A stretch of 18,416 bases of DNA, taken from Chromera velia (taxonomy: Eukaryota; Sar; Chromeraceae). The notes beneath the pieces are model-generated. The model was given only the letters and a program-made list of their open reading frames with translations, did no database searches and had not been told where the DNA came from. This document shows positions 1-9,658 of the stretch, one piece after another. The stretch spans positions 1 to 18,416 of the forward strand of contig JAHBMJ010002464.1 in assembly GCA_018398765.1 (NCBI GenBank). Reading direction: 5' to 3'. Every line of letters starts with the position of its first letter. The first letter of the stretch is position 1. The position numbers and the translations under genes were made by a program.

Positions 1-243
1 GCGACTGACTTTCTCTATGGGTGACGTTTTTCGGAAAGTTGGTCTTCTTCGATTTGAACCGTTTTTTGCCTCCCCCCTCCCCCTTCTCTGTGTGTATATA
101 TATATGTGTGTATATGTATGTATGTGTATGTGTGGATGGATGGATGGATGGATGAGTAGTTGGGTGGGTGGGTAGGTAGGTTACTGAGTCTGAGGGTGCA
201 CGCAGGCTAGTTCAGAGGTTGAATGTACAGAGCTAGCAGGGAT

Positions 244-292
<49 letters not shown>

Positions 293-1198
293 CGTTTCAG
301 TGAGAGAAAAAGAAGGAGAAAGGATCGAGGTAAGTAAGTAAGAAAGAGTGAGACAGGCCTTTCATGGGAGTAGAGAGTATGTATGGCAGGAGAAGTGTAA
401 CTGAATAGACGAATGACTGTTAGTGAATGAAAGAGCAGAGAGGTGCGGTAGGCAAGACATGGTAGAAAAGAATGATGAAAGATAAACAAAACAGATGAGT
501 GTACACTGTACGGAGGCGCTTGGCAATCGGTTGGTAGAAAGTGAAGGGTAGGGGCACATTCAATCAGACAGTGTGCTCGATGGTAGAAAGCTTGTGATAG
601 AAGAGCGAAAGAGAGAGAGAAGGGAAGAAGGCAGGCAGGGAGAGAGCACAAGTGGGTCGGTTACTTGGTAGGTCGGTTGGGTGGCCTTTTCCTTCCGTTC
701 GCGTGTTCTGTCAGTCAGAAAGAAAAAGAAGTCATTTCGAGAAAAACGCGTTTTTATGGTTGAAACTTTGACTCTACAAAGCCCTGGCCCTTGAATTGTG
801 ACCATTCAACCACCCTTTGCATCAACTGATCTGTATGGATGAATCTCTATGGTTTTCTTTTTTATTTTTCAATTCTTTTTTTTTTTGTAAAAAAAAAATG
901 GCCAGCTCCAGGTGGGGCCCTATCTGAAAGCGGTGTAAGCGCTCTCATCGCGTGCGCGCGCGTCGACGACAGACGTGCAACAATGGCACAAAATATAAGA
1001 GCAAAGGGTGGCATAGTGTTTGTCTGTGTACAAGTTAGTGGGTGTCGGCAGGTGTTTGTCTGTAGGTACGTTAGGGTGGTATACACCCATTTGGTCACAA
1101 TTCAAGGGCCAGGGCATCGTAAGCTGTGTGACTTTGATTTCTTTTTGTTCTTAAATAAACGTCTTTGCTGTCTCTGCCGTCTCTGCAGGTTACTTAGA
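1..1198. repeat. Array unit 1
   Basis: This unit has the longest (GA)n tract, 247-290. It lacks about 40 bp that the other units carry directly after (GA)n (the stretch beginning AAGAAGGTGG), so (GA)n runs straight into TACGTTTCAG. Like unit 2, it keeps a 7-bp block (GAAACTT) just before the inverted-repeat element, which units 3-5 lack. Confidence 0.9.
781..1115. mobile_element. 335-bp TIR element (MITE-like), copy in unit 1
   Basis: The ends are perfect 24-bp inverted repeats: 781-804 begins GCCCTGGCCCTTGAATTG, and 1092-1115 is its reverse complement. The interior holds an 11-T, GT, 10-A hairpin (876-898) and a CG-rich patch near 950-966, and has no transposase. The corresponding site in unit 4 lacks the whole segment, which supports a discrete mobile element. 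The only duplicated base at the junction is a single A, so I cannot assign a superfamily. A non-autonomous DNA transposon fits best; a palindrome-mediated deletion in unit 4 is the alternative. Confidence 0.75.
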
Positions 1199-2409
1199 GC
1201 GACTGACTTTCTCTCTGGGTGGCGTTTCTCGGAAAGTTGGTCTTCTTCGATTTGAACCGTTTTTTATCCCCCCCCTGCCCCCTTCTCTGTGTGTATACGT
1301 GTATGTATGTGTATGTATGTATGTGTATGTGTGGATGGATGGATGAATAAGTAGTTGGGTGGGTGGGTAGGTAGGTCCCTGAGTCTGAGGGTGCACGTAG
1401 GCTAGTTCAGAGGTTGGATATACAGAGCTAGCAGGGATGAAGAGAGAGAGAGAGAGAGAGAGAGAAAGAAGGTGGGAGAGGGAGAAAGAGTGTAGAGAGA
1501 CGACATATACGTTTCAGTGAGAGAAAAGGAAGGAGAAAGGATCGAGGTAAGTAGGTAAGAAAGAGTGAGACAGGCCTTTCATGGGAGCAGAGAGTATGTG
1601 TGGCAGGAGAAGTATAACTAAATAGACGAATGACTGTCAGTGAATGAAAGAGCAGAGAGGTGCGGTAGGCAGGACATGGTAGAAAAGAGTGATGAAAGAT
1701 AAACAAAACAGATGAGTGTACACTGTACGGAAGGGCTTGGCAATCGGTTGGTAGAAAGTGAAAGGTAGGGGCACATTCAGTCAGACAGTGTGTTTGATGG
1801 TAGAAAGCTTATGGTAGAAGAGCGAAAGAGAGAGAGAAGGGAAGAAGGCAGGCAGGGAGAGAACACAAGTGGGTTGGTTACTTGGTAGGTTGGTTGGATG
1901 GCCTTTTCCTTCCGTTTGCGTGTTCTGTCAGTCAGAAAGAAAAAGAAGTCATTTCGAGAAAAACGCGTTTTTATGGTTAAAACTTTGACTCTACGAAGCC
2001 CTGGCCCTTGAATTGTGACCATTCAACCACCCTTTGCATCGACTGATCTGTATGGATGAATCTGTATGGTTTTTTTTTTCATTTTTCAATTCTTTTTTTT
2101 TTTGTAAAAAAAAAATGGCCAGCTCCAGGTGGGGCCCTATCTGAAAGCGGTGTAAGCGCTCTCATCGCGGCGTCGACGGACAGACGTACAACAATGGCAC
2201 AAAATATAAGAGCAAAGGGTGGCATAGTGTTTGTCTGTGTGCGAGTTAGTGGGTGTCGGCAGGTGTTTGTCTGTAGGTACGTTAGGGTGGTATACGCCCA
2301 TTTGGTCATAATTCAAGGGCCAGGGCATCGTGAGCTGTGTGACTTTGATTTCTTTTTGTTCTTGAATAAACGTTTTTGCTGTCTCTGCCATCTCTGCAGG
2401 TTATTTAGA
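1199..2409. repeat. Array unit 2
   Basis: This is a full unit with a short (GA)n tract, about 1440-1465. It shares the 7-bp block upstream of the element with unit 1 (as AAAACTT). Its CG-rich patch inside the element, around 2166-2180, is a few bases shorter than in units 1, 3 and 5. Confidence 0.9.
1998..2326. mobile_element. TIR element copy in unit 2 (329 bp)
   Basis: Same element as at 781. The left TIR is intact, and the right TIR carries one change (GTCATAATT for GTCACAATT). It is 6 bp shorter than the other copies, through loss in the CG-rich patch. The 11-T/GT/10-A hairpin is unchanged. Confidence 0.75.
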
Positions 2410-2651
2410 GCGACTGACTTTCTCTTTGGATGGCATTTCTCGGAAAGTTGGTCTTCTTCGATTTGAACCGTTTTTTGCCCCCCCCCCTCCCCCTTCTCTG
2501 TGTGTATACGTGTATGTGTATGTATGTATATATGTGTATGTGTGGATGGATGGATGGATGAGTAGTTGGGTGGGTGGGTAGGTAGGTCCCTGAGTCTGAG
2601 GGTGCACGTAGGCTAGTTCAGAGGTTGGATGTAGAAAGCTAGCAGGGATGA

Positions 2652-2682
<31 letters not shown>

Positions 2683-3614
2683 AGGTGGAAGAGGGAGAAA
2701 GAGTGTAGAGAGACGACGTATACGTTTCGAAAAGGAAGGAGAAAGGATCGAGGTAAGTAGGTAAGAAAGAGTGAGACAGGCCTTTCATGGGAGCAGAGAG
2801 TATGTGTGGCAGGAGAAGTGTAACTAAATAGACGAATGACTGTCAGTGAATGAAAGAGCAGAGAGGTGCGGTAGGCAGGATATGGTAGAAAAAAGTGATG
2901 AAAGATAAACAAAACAGATGAGTGTACACTGTACGGAGGGGCTTGGCAATCGGTTGGTAGAAAGTGAAGGGTAGGGGCACATTCAGTCAGACAGTGTGTT
3001 TGATGGTAGAAAGCTTATGGTAGAAGAGCGAAAGAGAGAGAGAAGGGAAGAAGGCAGGCAGGGAGAGAACACAAGTGGGTTGGTTATTTGGTAGGTCAGT
3101 TGGGTAGCCTTTTCCTTCCGTTTGCGTGTTGTGTTAGTCAGAAAGAAAAAGAAGTCATTTCGAGAAAAACACGTTTTTATGGTTTGACTCTACGAAGCCC
3201 TGGCCCTTGAATTGTGACCATTCAACCACCCTTTGCATCAACTGATCTGTATGGATGAATCTGTATAGTTTTCTTTTTTATTTTTCAATTCTTTTTTTTT
3301 TTGTAAAAAAAAAATGGCCAGCTCCAAGTGGGGCCCTATCTGAAAGCGGTGTAAGCGCTCTCATCGCGCGCGCACGCGTCGACGACAGACGTGTAACAAT
3401 GGCACAAAATATAAGAGCAAAGGGTGGCATAGTGTTTGTCTGTGTGCGAGTTAGTGGGTGTCGGCAGGTGTTTGTCTGTAGGTACGTTAGGGTGGTATAC
3501 GCCCATTTGGTTACAATTCAAGGGCCAGGGCATCGTGAGCTGTGTGACTTTGATTTCTTTTTGTTTTTGAATAAACGTCTTTGCTGTCTCTGCTGTCTCT
3601 GCAGGTTACTTAGA
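2410..3614. repeat. Array unit 3
   Basis: This is a full unit with (GA)n at about 2652-2678. It lacks roughly 9 bp (the CAGTGAGAG part) after ACGTTTC near 2727, and lacks the 7-bp block before the element, a deletion shared with units 4 and 5. Confidence 0.9.
3197..3531. mobile_element. TIR element copy in unit 3 (335 bp)
   Basis: Same element as at 781, with one substitution in the right TIR (GGTTACAATT). The flanking bases (CTACGAA on the left, ATCGTGAG on the right) are identical to the unit 2 copy, so these copies spread by unit duplication, not by independent insertion. Confidence 0.75.
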
Positions 3615-3861
3615 GCGACTGACTTTCTCTCTGGGTGGCATTTCTCGGAAAGTTGGTCTTCTTCGATTTGAACCGTTTTTTGCTCCCCCCCTCCTCCTTC
3701 TCTGTGTGTATACGTGTATGTGTGTGTATGTATGTATGTGTATGTGTGGATGGATGGATGGATGGATGGATGAGTAGTTGGGTGGGTGGGTAGGTAGGTC
3801 ACTGAGTATGAGGGTGTACGTAGGCTAGTTCAGAGGTTGGATATACAGAGCTAGCAGGGAT

Positions 3862-3904
<43 letters not shown>

Positions 3905-4507
3905 AGGTGGGAGAGGGAGAAAGAGTGTAGAGAGACGGCGTATACGTTTCAGTGAGAGAAAAAGAAGGAGAAAGGATCGAGGTAAGTAGGTAAGAAAGAG
4001 TGAGACAGGCCTTTCATGGGAGTAGAGAGTATGTGTGGCAGGAGAAGTATAACTAAATAGATGAATGACTGTCAGTGAGTGAAAGAGCAGAGAGGTGCGG
4101 TAAGCAGGACATGGTAGAAAAAAGTGATGAAAGATAAACAAAACAGATGAGTGTATACTGTACGGAGGGGCTTGGCAATCGGTTGGTAGAAAGTGAAGGG
4201 TAGGGGCATATTCAGTCAGACAGTGTGCTCGATGGTAGAAAGCTTATGGTAGAAGAGCGAAAGAGAGAGAGAAGGGAAGAAGGCAGGCAGGGAGAGAACA
4301 CAAGTGGGTTGGTTACTTGGTAGGTCGGTTGGGTAGCCTTTTCCTTCCGTTCGCGTGTTCTGTCAGTCAGAAAGAAAAATAAATTATTTCGAGAAAAATG
4401 CGTTTTTATGGTTTGACTCTACGAATCGTGAGCTGTGTGACTTTGATTTCTTTTTGTTCTTGAATAAACGTCTTTGCTGTCTCTGCCGTCTCTGCAGGTT
4501 CCTTAGA
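3615..4507. repeat. Array unit 4, lacking the inverted-repeat element
   Basis: This unit is about 310 bp shorter than its neighbours because the whole inverted-repeat element is missing. The left flank CTCTACGA joins directly to ATCGTGAGCTG at 4424/4425. (GA)n runs about 3863-3901. It shares the 7-bp deletion with units 3 and 5. Confidence 0.9.
4415..4434. other. Empty target site of the TIR element in unit 4
   Basis: The sequence GACTCTACGAATCGTGAG reads straight through the position where the other units carry the 329-335 bp element. Compared with the filled sites (CTACGAA-element-ATCGTG), exactly one A is absent. This fits either an ancestral pre-insertion site with a 1-bp duplication or a clean loss. 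Confidence 0.75.
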
Positions 4508-4746
4508 GCGACTGACTTTCTCTCTGGGTGGCATTTCTCGAAAAGTTGGTCTTCTTCAATTTGAACCGTTTTTTGCCCCCCCCCTCCTCCTTCTCTGTGT
4601 GTATACATGTATGTGTGTGTATGTATGTATATGTATGTGTAGATGGATGGATGGATAAGTAGTTGGGTGGGTGGGTAGGTAGGTCACTGAGTATGAGGGT
4701 GCATACAGGCTAGTTCAGAGGTTGGATGTACAGAGCTAGCAGGGAT

Positions 4747-4781
<35 letters not shown>

Positions 4782-5642
4782 AGGTGGGAGAGGGAGAAAG
4801 AGTGTAGAGAGACGGCGTATACATTTCAGTGAGAGAAAAGGAAGGAGAAAGGATCGAGGTAAGTAGGTAAGAAAGAGTGAGACAGGCCTTTCATGGGAGT
4901 AGAGAGTATGTGTGGCAGGAGAAGTATAACTAAATAGACAAATGACTGTCAGTGAATGAAAGAGCAGAGAGGTGCGGTAGGCAGGACATGGTAGAAAAAA
5001 GTGATGAAAAATAAACAAAACAGATGAGTGTACACTGTACGGAGGGGCTTGGCAATCGGTTGGTAGAAAGTGAAGGGTAGGGGCACATTCAGTCAGACAG
5101 TGTGCTCGATGGTAGAAAGCTTATGGTAGAAGAGTGAAAGAGAGAAAGAAGGGAAGAAGGCAGGCAGGGAGAGAACACAAGTGCGTTGGTTACTTGGTAG
5201 GTCGGTTGGGTGGCCTTTTCCTTCCGTTCATGCACGTGTTCTGTCAGTCAGAAAGAAAAAGAAGTCATTTCGAGAAAAACGCGTTTTTATGGTTTGACTC
5301 TACGAAGCCCTGGCCCTTGAATTGTGACCATTCAACCACCCTTTGCATCAACTGATCTCTATGGATGAATCTGTATAGTTTTCTTTTTTATTTTTCAATT
5401 CTTTTTTTTTTTGTAAAAAAAAAATGGCCAGCTCCAGGTGGGGCCCTATCTGAAAGCGGTGTAAGCGCTCTCATTGCGCGCACGCGCATCGACGACAGAC
5501 GTACAACAATGGCACAAAATATAAGAGTAAAGGGTGGCATAGTGTTTGTCTGTGTGTGAGTTAGTGGGTGTCGGCAGGTGTTTGTCTGTAGGTACGTTAG
5601 GGTGGTATACGCCCATTTGGTCATAATTCAAGGGCTAGGGCA
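4508..5642. repeat. Array unit 5, truncated at the array edge
   Basis: This unit follows the others up to the last base of its inverted-repeat element (5641) plus one A. It then switches to unrelated sequence (TGTATGTCTTTTT) where the other units continue TCGTGAGCTG. (GA)n runs about 4747-4776. A small insertion (ATGCA) lies near 5229. Confidence 0.9.
5307..5641. mobile_element. TIR element copy in unit 5 (335 bp), at the array edge
   Basis: Same element as at 781. The right TIR has two changes (GTCATAATT and GGGCTAGGGC). Its left flank is the array's standard CTACGAA, but its right flank is non-array DNA, so the array stops at the element terminus. Confidence 0.75.
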
Positions 5643-8197
5643 TGTATGTCTTTTTAAAGGGATCGAAGCGCGGCAAAGGCAGGAAGACATCAGCGATGAA
5701 AGAAGAGAAATAGAATGGCAATTAAAGGGCACAAACATGTTGACAGGATGGCATGCCAGCAAACTGAAAGAACTTATACCTCTCTCATCTCAAGCTACTC
5801 AGGCTGGCAGACATACATACAAAAAGAGAGAGAAAAAAAAAAGTCAAGAGAAAAAGTACAACCAAAAATAAAAAAGCAAGAGCGCAACTATGGGTGGTAT
5901 TGAATTTCATAAATGAATCTGTCAGTCAACCAAAGAATTGACAGACCTCTCTTCGACCCTGTCCCCCTCCTTCTCATCCTCTGTCCCTCTTCTTCTTCAC
6001 CCCCTTTCTTTCCATCTGAGCCTCCTTGTCAGGACTCGAGGTGCGCCCCCGGAAAGGGAATCGCTTATCACCCCCGTCTCTCTCTCTCTCTCTCTCTCCC
6101 TTGCCCCCCCCCTAGCCCTGAGGACACGGGGCGGGGTTTCGTCAAGACCCGCGAGGAAGGCCTGCTGGGGGTATTGGGGAGAAACGTCTCTCGGAAGAGA
6201 CAGAGGGCTTTTGAAAGCCCCCTCTTCTCTTTTGCATTCCTCCTGCTTCTCAGCCCACGTTGCGAGGAGGATGAGGACGACGAATAGCAGAGGAAGGACA
6301 GCACAGATCTTCTGAAAATTATGAAGCAATTATATTATGATAAAAACAGATTTTTTTCTTTTTGTTTGAATCGAATTCATCGTATCAACCCTGACTGATA
6401 CTAAAAAGCTGGATCATTGACAACAAGATCTAACACAACATCGAATGAAATTCTGACCGCAAATCTGGAAAGGAGGGGGGCAGACGGGGAAAGAGAGGGC
6501 TTCTGGCAAGAGTCACGGAGAAGTGTTTCATTGTGACTGCATAGGAAGAGGAGCTGATCGTACATGTGCTTTACAGATCTTCTGACAATGAGAAGACAAA
6601 CGGGAAAGCGTTGTTTGAGAATGTTCCGGCCATTCTCCTCCGCTCCTGTCAGTGAGATGCTATAAAGAGGCGGAGACAAGAAACCAAAGTACGTCAATTT
6701 GAAAAAAGCACAGAGAAGAAAGAAACATGAAATGCCAGCTGACCTATCTCTGCCCGCAAGATCCTCTCCATTCGTGTGAGAGATGAGTGGGACCCGGAAC
6801 GTATCAATCCTGAAGTCTAGAAACGAAGCAAAACTACGGAAAGACAAGGTCAGTGTCGGCAGGTGAGGAAGGGAGTTGGATAGACCGATGGACAGAGAGG
6901 TTCTTGGGGAGATTCTTTCCTTTCTTTTTCTTTAAAAAAACATAGAGCAAGGATCCGAAGTGTAAATTAATGCTCACAGCAAGAGAGTGAACGAAAAGAA
7001 GGCAGGCACAAAAGCGGGAAGGAGAGAACCTCAAGGTAGGGAAGAATTAAGGCAAAAGAACCACGAGATCCTACACATTCATCAATTCGTCCTCTTTATT
7101 CTTTCACCGTACTTCCATACAGCCCCATACGTTTACTGATGAGATGGTATGCACAAAAATCTCACAGACAACACTGGTGGAATGAATATTGAACCATAAG
7201 CACTGTTGTTCAAAAGAGCCGCCAAAGAGCTCACCGAGAGACGGTGTCCCTGCCAGGAAAGTTCAGCACACCTCCCTGGATGCCGACAAAATGGTGAGAA
7301 GACATGAGGGGAATGACCAGGAGCAGGGGGGAGGCCCCAAAGCAGCGACAGCTGTGGAGACGCCCACGGCCCCCTCTCATTGTTACCTGCTTAGGAAGCG
7401 CCAGCTGGCAAGACAATTAATGAAAGAATGATCGATCGTCACTTAAAGCAGCGGTATGGAGAGGAGCAAAGTTCTCGTTATTCTGCATGGTCACTTTCGG
7501 GAAAGATCACGCACCACCGATCATGTAACATGGAATCACGCTAGGGAATCACGCGGATCCCTTGCAAGCAGCAATGTTCAACCTCCCGAGGGCACCAAAT
7601 TAAAACAGGCAGACGGTCCCGGGAGCTAATAAGGGGCACTGCGAAAATTTTTTAGTGGCACCAGCAGGCAGCTTTGCAGACGTTTCGAGTACTTAGACAG
7701 TCGGTTGGGCCTCGTTTTTTTCTATTTCTGGACTCTTTCAATAGTTTTCCTTTTTGCCTGCACTTGCCTGGTTTCTTTTTGTTTTCACCATCTCCGGTGA
7801 CCACGGGGAAAACCCTTTTTGCATGAATCTCCATCCCTTTCGCCACTTGACCCCTTTGCGATCACGTTCCTTCTTCAGGATTCTGGGGCTCCCACCTTTA
7901 TTGGAGGACTGGAATGGAGCACATCAATTGCTACGCGTCCCAATTCGCCCTGCCCTTCTAATGTGCCATTTGTTTATATAGTCAGGAAGGTGTTGTCAAG
8001 TTTTCTTGTTTTGAGAGATCGATGACAGGATACTTTATGTCCGGCCGCCCCCTTTTTTTGTCTGCATGCGTGTACCTCAACACTTGCATGAGGCCATCTT
8101 AGGACTACTCTGCGAGAGAGATGTCCTCAACTAAGTGACACCGAAGTTTGGTTATTGCGACTCAATGTTGAAGATGCTGAACATTGCTGAATCTGAC
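5643..8197. other. Stretch with no gene I can support
   Basis: Open frames here are short (up to 148 codons, minus strand 6847-6401) and none is recognisable. A run of TCTCTC lies near 6076-6098. Small perfect hairpins occur near 6186-6201 (GTCTCT/AGAGAC) and 6208-6223 (GGGCTTT/AAAGCCC). The minus frame from 6329 opens with a signal-peptide-like segment (see findings). A plus-strand frame ending at 7431 (C-terminus RKRQLARQLMKE) has a coding-like feel but nothing corroborates it. From 5660 to 5800 a charged plus-strand frame (GIEARQRQEDISDERREIE) could be an exon, also without support. Confidence 0.5.
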
Positions 8198-8324
8198 GCA
8201 AGCAAGCTTGTGAACGGCCCCGGAAAGCAAGAAAAATGAGAACTACACGATTGATGTACGCCGGCCAGCCTCGCGCCGACCCCCCCCCTCCCCCGTGGGA
8301 AAAAAACATCCGCGGAACCCCCCC
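8198..8324 (+). repeat. Mosaic repeat module A (left outer inverted repeat)
   Basis: The core GCAAGCAAGCTTG...AACGGCCCCGGAAAGCAAG...GAGAACT (8198-8262) recurs as a direct copy at 8452 and inverted at 11462-11526. It is followed by a poly-C tract, GTGGGAAAAAAA and CGCGGAACCCCCCC, which also match the inverted right copy. Modules A and C therefore form outer inverted repeats about 3.3 kb apart. Confidence 0.75.
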
Positions 8325-8434
8325 TTCCTCGGGAAAAAAGCCCGGGGGTACCTATCTGATGCACGCATCTCACAAATTCAGCCTTTCGGGGCCGGGCTTT
8401 TGGTGAAAGATACTGCGCGTGCATGCATGGCGCA
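8325..8434 (+). repeat. Mosaic repeat module with GGGAAAAAAGCCCGGGGGT and CAGCCTTTCGG
   Basis: This matches 10131-10254 in the same orientation. The shared blocks are GGGAAAAAA, CCCGGGGGTA, CCTATCTGA, CAGCCTTTCGG, TTTTGGTGAAAGA and a GCATGCATG run. The 10131 copy has an extra AAGCAAAATTAA. A third, inverted relative is the right arm of the hairpin at 10307-10377. Confidence 0.75.
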
Positions 8435-8451
8435 CTTACAAAATATCTGAC

Positions 8452-8567
8452 GCAAACAAGCTTGCGAACAGCCCCAGAAAGCAAGAAAAATGAGAACTGC
8501 ACAATTGACGCACGCGGGCGGTCACGCCGACTCCCCCCCCCCCCCCCCNCCCCGCGGGAAAAGCCGC
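8452..8567 (+). repeat. Mosaic repeat module B (direct copy of A)
   Basis: The core matches module A at roughly 90% over about 65 bp, followed by GCCGAC, a long poly-C run containing the ambiguous base N at 8549, and GCGGGAAAA. The module is interrupted on its right by the hAT-like element beginning at 8576. Confidence 0.75.
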
Positions 8568-8575
8568 GATACTGC

Positions 8576-9658
8576 CTAGGGTATGACACCTAAAAAAAAA
8601 ATAAATATAATTTAATTACAAACCCTAGGGGTATGTGTCACTCTGATTAGCTATAACTCTAAAAAGTGGTTTTTTAAGCTTTTTAGGATGAACTGACCTT
8701 ATTTCTATGATAACACAACTTTTTAAATTAAATCTCATGACCTTTTATATATAGGAAAGTCAATTCGCCCTCTGAGGTTCGCAAACGCTCATGACGTCGG
8801 TTTGTAAACCTAATCCCCCAACCTGACCAAACCTGTCTAAACCTGTCTAAACCTGGTTCTAAATGGCTTTTGCATGAATACAGAGAAGATGTAAAGCAAA
8901 TACAAGTTATACAACCTGGTATTTTACCAGGAAACATCAGATAAACCGATTATTCAACGAATGTAGGATAAAGTCAAGAACACAAAAGCTGCCTTCATTC
9001 TTTCACACTTCAACAGACTTCTCCAGAGGTGCAATTTCCTTTTTAAACGCCCAGTCAACTTACTTTAATTCTCTATCTTCAATTCGTAAGCCGCCATCAA
9101 TGTTTAGTGCAGTGGGTTTCCAAATTCCTCAATCATGTGTATGGTTTCCACGAAGAGGCGATCAAGCAAACAAAGATCGTGCCGGGAAAGAAGAGAGGGG
9201 AAAAGGGGGGGGAGCAGGACAAGGAGAATGCAGCGGCTGCTGTGAATGCTGATGCGAGCGAGGCTGTATCCCCTTCCTGAAACGCTCATGCACAGAGTGT
9301 CACAGACGTGGTCCTGCCGGCAAAAACGTATAAAATGTGCTTTTAACAGATCATTCACATACAGATTTTAGAAGTTTGACCAGGTTTGGATGGGTTTAAA
9401 GAGGTTTGGAAGGTTTGAGTCTAGTGCAACCATGGTTTCCAAACCAATTCTAAACTTAACATAGCGAATGGGTTTTAAACTTATCTAAAACTACCCTACC
9501 CTACCCTAACCTTAGCTATTCAACACTATTTTAGCGTTTTTTAAGCTTTTCTAGCAAATTGAGCTCCAAAAATCTCTTTTAAAACATCAAAAATTTACGT
9601 TTTTATTGAAAAACCTAACTTCAAACCTAGGGTACCCTCACAAAGTGTCAGACCCTAG
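8576..9658. mobile_element. hAT-like non-autonomous element (1083 bp)
   Basis: The termini are inverted repeats: CTAGGGTATGACAC (8576-8589) and the reverse complement of CTAGGGTCTGACAC (9645-9658), 13/14 identical. They are flanked by GATACTGC (8568-8575) and AATACTGC (9659-9666), a 7/8 match consistent with an 8-bp target duplication. The 8-bp duplication and short TIRs with an (A/T)AGGG core are typical of the hAT superfamily; that assignment is inference. The interior is AT-rich, with inverted arrays of AAACCT spaced 10 bp apart (8820-8855 and 9382-9416). No frame encodes anything like a transposase; the longest is 84 codons (minus, 9358-9104) and is unrecognised. A TIR-like second copy (CTAGGGGTATGTGTCAC) lies just inside the left end at 8627. 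Confidence 0.7.

Larger units (their letters stand above)
1..5642. repeat. Tandem array of ~1.2-kb units (four plus a partial fifth)
   Basis: The phrase GCGACTGACTTTCTC recurs at 1, 1199, 2410, 3615 and 4508, and the sequence between recurrences is near-identical. Unit lengths are 1198, 1211, 1205 and 893 bp, then 1135 bp to the array end. In each unit the order is (TATG/TGTA)n, (TGGA)n, (GTGG)n, (GA)n, a purine-rich stretch, then an inverted-repeat element (absent from unit 4) and a short link ending CTCTGCAGGTT. Open frames of 65-138 codons recur in every unit on both strands, but they follow the DNA similarity, cross the element boundary and differ by many amino-acid changes, so I do not call genes. 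The left edge lies outside the window. A satellite-like array or an expanded non-coding transcript are both possible. Confidence 0.95.

Noticed and set aside
839-1255. Recurrent 136-138 codon plus-strand frame (starts MNLYGFLFYFSILFFF) in units 1-3
   Set aside because: It starts inside the TIR element and crosses its right end into the next unit, is broken in units 4 and 5, and differs between units by amino-acid changes at about the DNA rate. It is a by-product of the tandem repeat.
1-5642. CRISPR or other short-repeat array
   Set aside because: The repeated unit is about 1.2 kb with no short direct repeats separated by unique spacers.
8152-8589. Minus-strand frame sharing VQFSFFLLSGAVRKL with a plus-strand frame at 11257-11601
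   Set aside because: The shared peptide is the translation of the dispersed DNA repeat (modules A, B, C), and the frame runs through poly-C with an N. DNA repetition explains it without a protein family.
9490-9511. Telomere-like CTACCCTACCCTACCCTAACC
   Set aside because: Only three to four degenerate units, in the middle of the hAT-like element; not a telomere or a convincing interstitial telomeric array.
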